NCBI RefSeq assembly: GCF_000721935.1
Contig: NZ_KL585382.1
Location: 65,681-70,794, forward strand
Source: Streptomyces sp. NRRL WC-3549
GTDB lineage: Bacteria; Actinomycetota; Actinomycetes; Streptomycetales; Streptomycetaceae
Direction: 5' to 3'
Length of the DNA: 5,114 bases
Positions 4,575 to 5,114 of this stretch are shown here, in pieces. Each line of letters begins with the position of its first letter. Position 1 is the first letter of the stretch. Made by a program: the position numbers and the translations under genes. The notes beneath the pieces were generated by a model. That model was not told the origin of the DNA. It was given only the letters and a program-made list of their open reading frames with translations, and ran no database searches.

Positions 4575-5114
4575 GTGCTCACCGCGTTCGCCCGGGCGTT
4601 CAAGACGCCCGACCTGCGCAAGAAGCTGCTCTTCACGCTCGGCATCATCGTGCTCTACCGTCTCGGTGCGCACATTCCCGTACCGGGGGTGAGCTACGAG
4701 AACGTCCAGATTTGTGTTGATCAGGCAAGCGATGGCAACAACAGCCTCTTCGGCCTGGTGAACATGTTCAGCGGTGGTGCACTGCTGCAGATCACGATCT
4801 TCGCGCTCGGCATCATGCCGTACATCACGGCCAGCATCATCCTTCAGCTGCTGACCGTCGTCATTCCCCGGCTCGAAGCCCTCAAGAAGGAGGGGCAGTC
4901 GGGCACCGCCAAGATCACGCAGTACACGCGTTATCTGACGGTCGCGCTCGCCATCCTCCAGGGCACCGGCCTGGTCGCCACGGCGCGCAGCGGCGCGCTG
5001 TTCAGCGGCTGTCCGGTCGCCAACCAGATCGTCCCGAACCAGTCGATCTTCACCACCGTCATCATGGTCATCACCATGACCGCCGGTACGGCCGCCGTCA
5101 TGTGGCTCCGACAG
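4575..5114 (+). CDS. secY: SecY, protein translocase channel subunit (N-terminal part, runs off the window)
   Basis: SecY is the membrane channel of the SecYEG translocon for protein export and membrane insertion. The window holds 180 codons, a little under half of a typical 430-440-residue protein. Hydrophobic segments at about 17-36 (TM1), 68-95 (plug/TM2), 117-137 (TM3) and 157-178 (TM4) fit the family. SecY signature 1 is at 74-93, centred on ALGIMPYITASIILQ, and RLGAHIPVPGV (29-39) follows TM1. The start is GTG after AGGAGG (4565-4570), with a short 4-nt spacer. The conserved MLTAFARAFK N-terminus begins there, and no alternative fits. The gene is separated from rplO by a terminator-like stem. 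The final codons read MWLRQ where the family has MWLGE, an oddity at the window edge. Confidence 0.96.
   Translation, partial: MLTAFARAFKTPDLRKKLLFTLGIIVLYRLGAHIPVPGVSYENVQICVDQASDGNNSLFGLVNMFSGGALLQITIFALGIMPYITASIILQLLTVVIPRLEALKKEGQSGTAKITQYTRYLTVALAILQGTGLVATARSGALFSGCPVANQIVPNQSIFTTVIMVITMTAGTAAVMWLRQ

Noticed and set aside
4439..4720. A plus-strand open frame of 93 codons overlapping the secY start
   Set aside because: It starts in the gap without a ribosome binding site, runs out of frame through secY, and its translation is arginine- and histidine-rich low-complexity sequence.

Overview
The window is an ordered run of eleven same-strand genes: rplN (L14), rplX (L24), rplE (L5), rpsN of the zinc-binding short type (S14), rpsH (S8), rplF (L6), rplR (L18), rpsE (S5), rpmD (L30), rplO (L15) and the first 180 codons of secY. 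This is the spc part of the bacterial S10-spc ribosomal protein cluster. High GC with strong G/C preference at third positions, GTG starts on rplN, rpsN and secY, a 61-residue four-cysteine S14, and protein sequences that read like those of streptomycetes point to Streptomyces or a close actinomycete relative. This placement rests on recognition, not on a database search.

Layout. Bases 1-54 are a leader before rplN holding two tandem perfect hairpins. Bases 55-1494 carry rplN, rplX, rplE and rpsN almost without gaps, including a 1-nt overlap and Shine-Dalgarno sites inside the preceding genes. Bases 1495-1717 are a 223-nt gene-free gap with much predicted RNA structure, including an 81-nt imperfect hairpin. 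Bases 1718-4351 carry rpsH to rplO. Their only sizeable gap is 46 nt before rpsE, and a hairpin spans the rplR stop codon there. Bases 4352-4574 hold a strong stem-loop that looks like the end of the ribosomal protein transcript, a weak promoter candidate and the leader of secY.

How the genes work together. The ten ribosomal proteins belong to both subunits. L5 and L18 bind 5S rRNA. S5 and S8 are body proteins of the 30S subunit, and S14 is in its head. L14, L24, L6, L30 and L15 are 50S assembly or core proteins. SecY is the channel of the Sec translocon that docks at the ribosomal exit tunnel, so its linkage to ribosomal genes is the usual bacterial arrangement.

Nothing in the coding content is novel. 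The parts worth a second look are the structured spacers, above all the rpsN-rpsH spacer, and the last two SecY codons, which depart from a very conserved motif exactly at the window edge. I see no mobile element, CRISPR array, tRNA, rRNA or disrupted gene.
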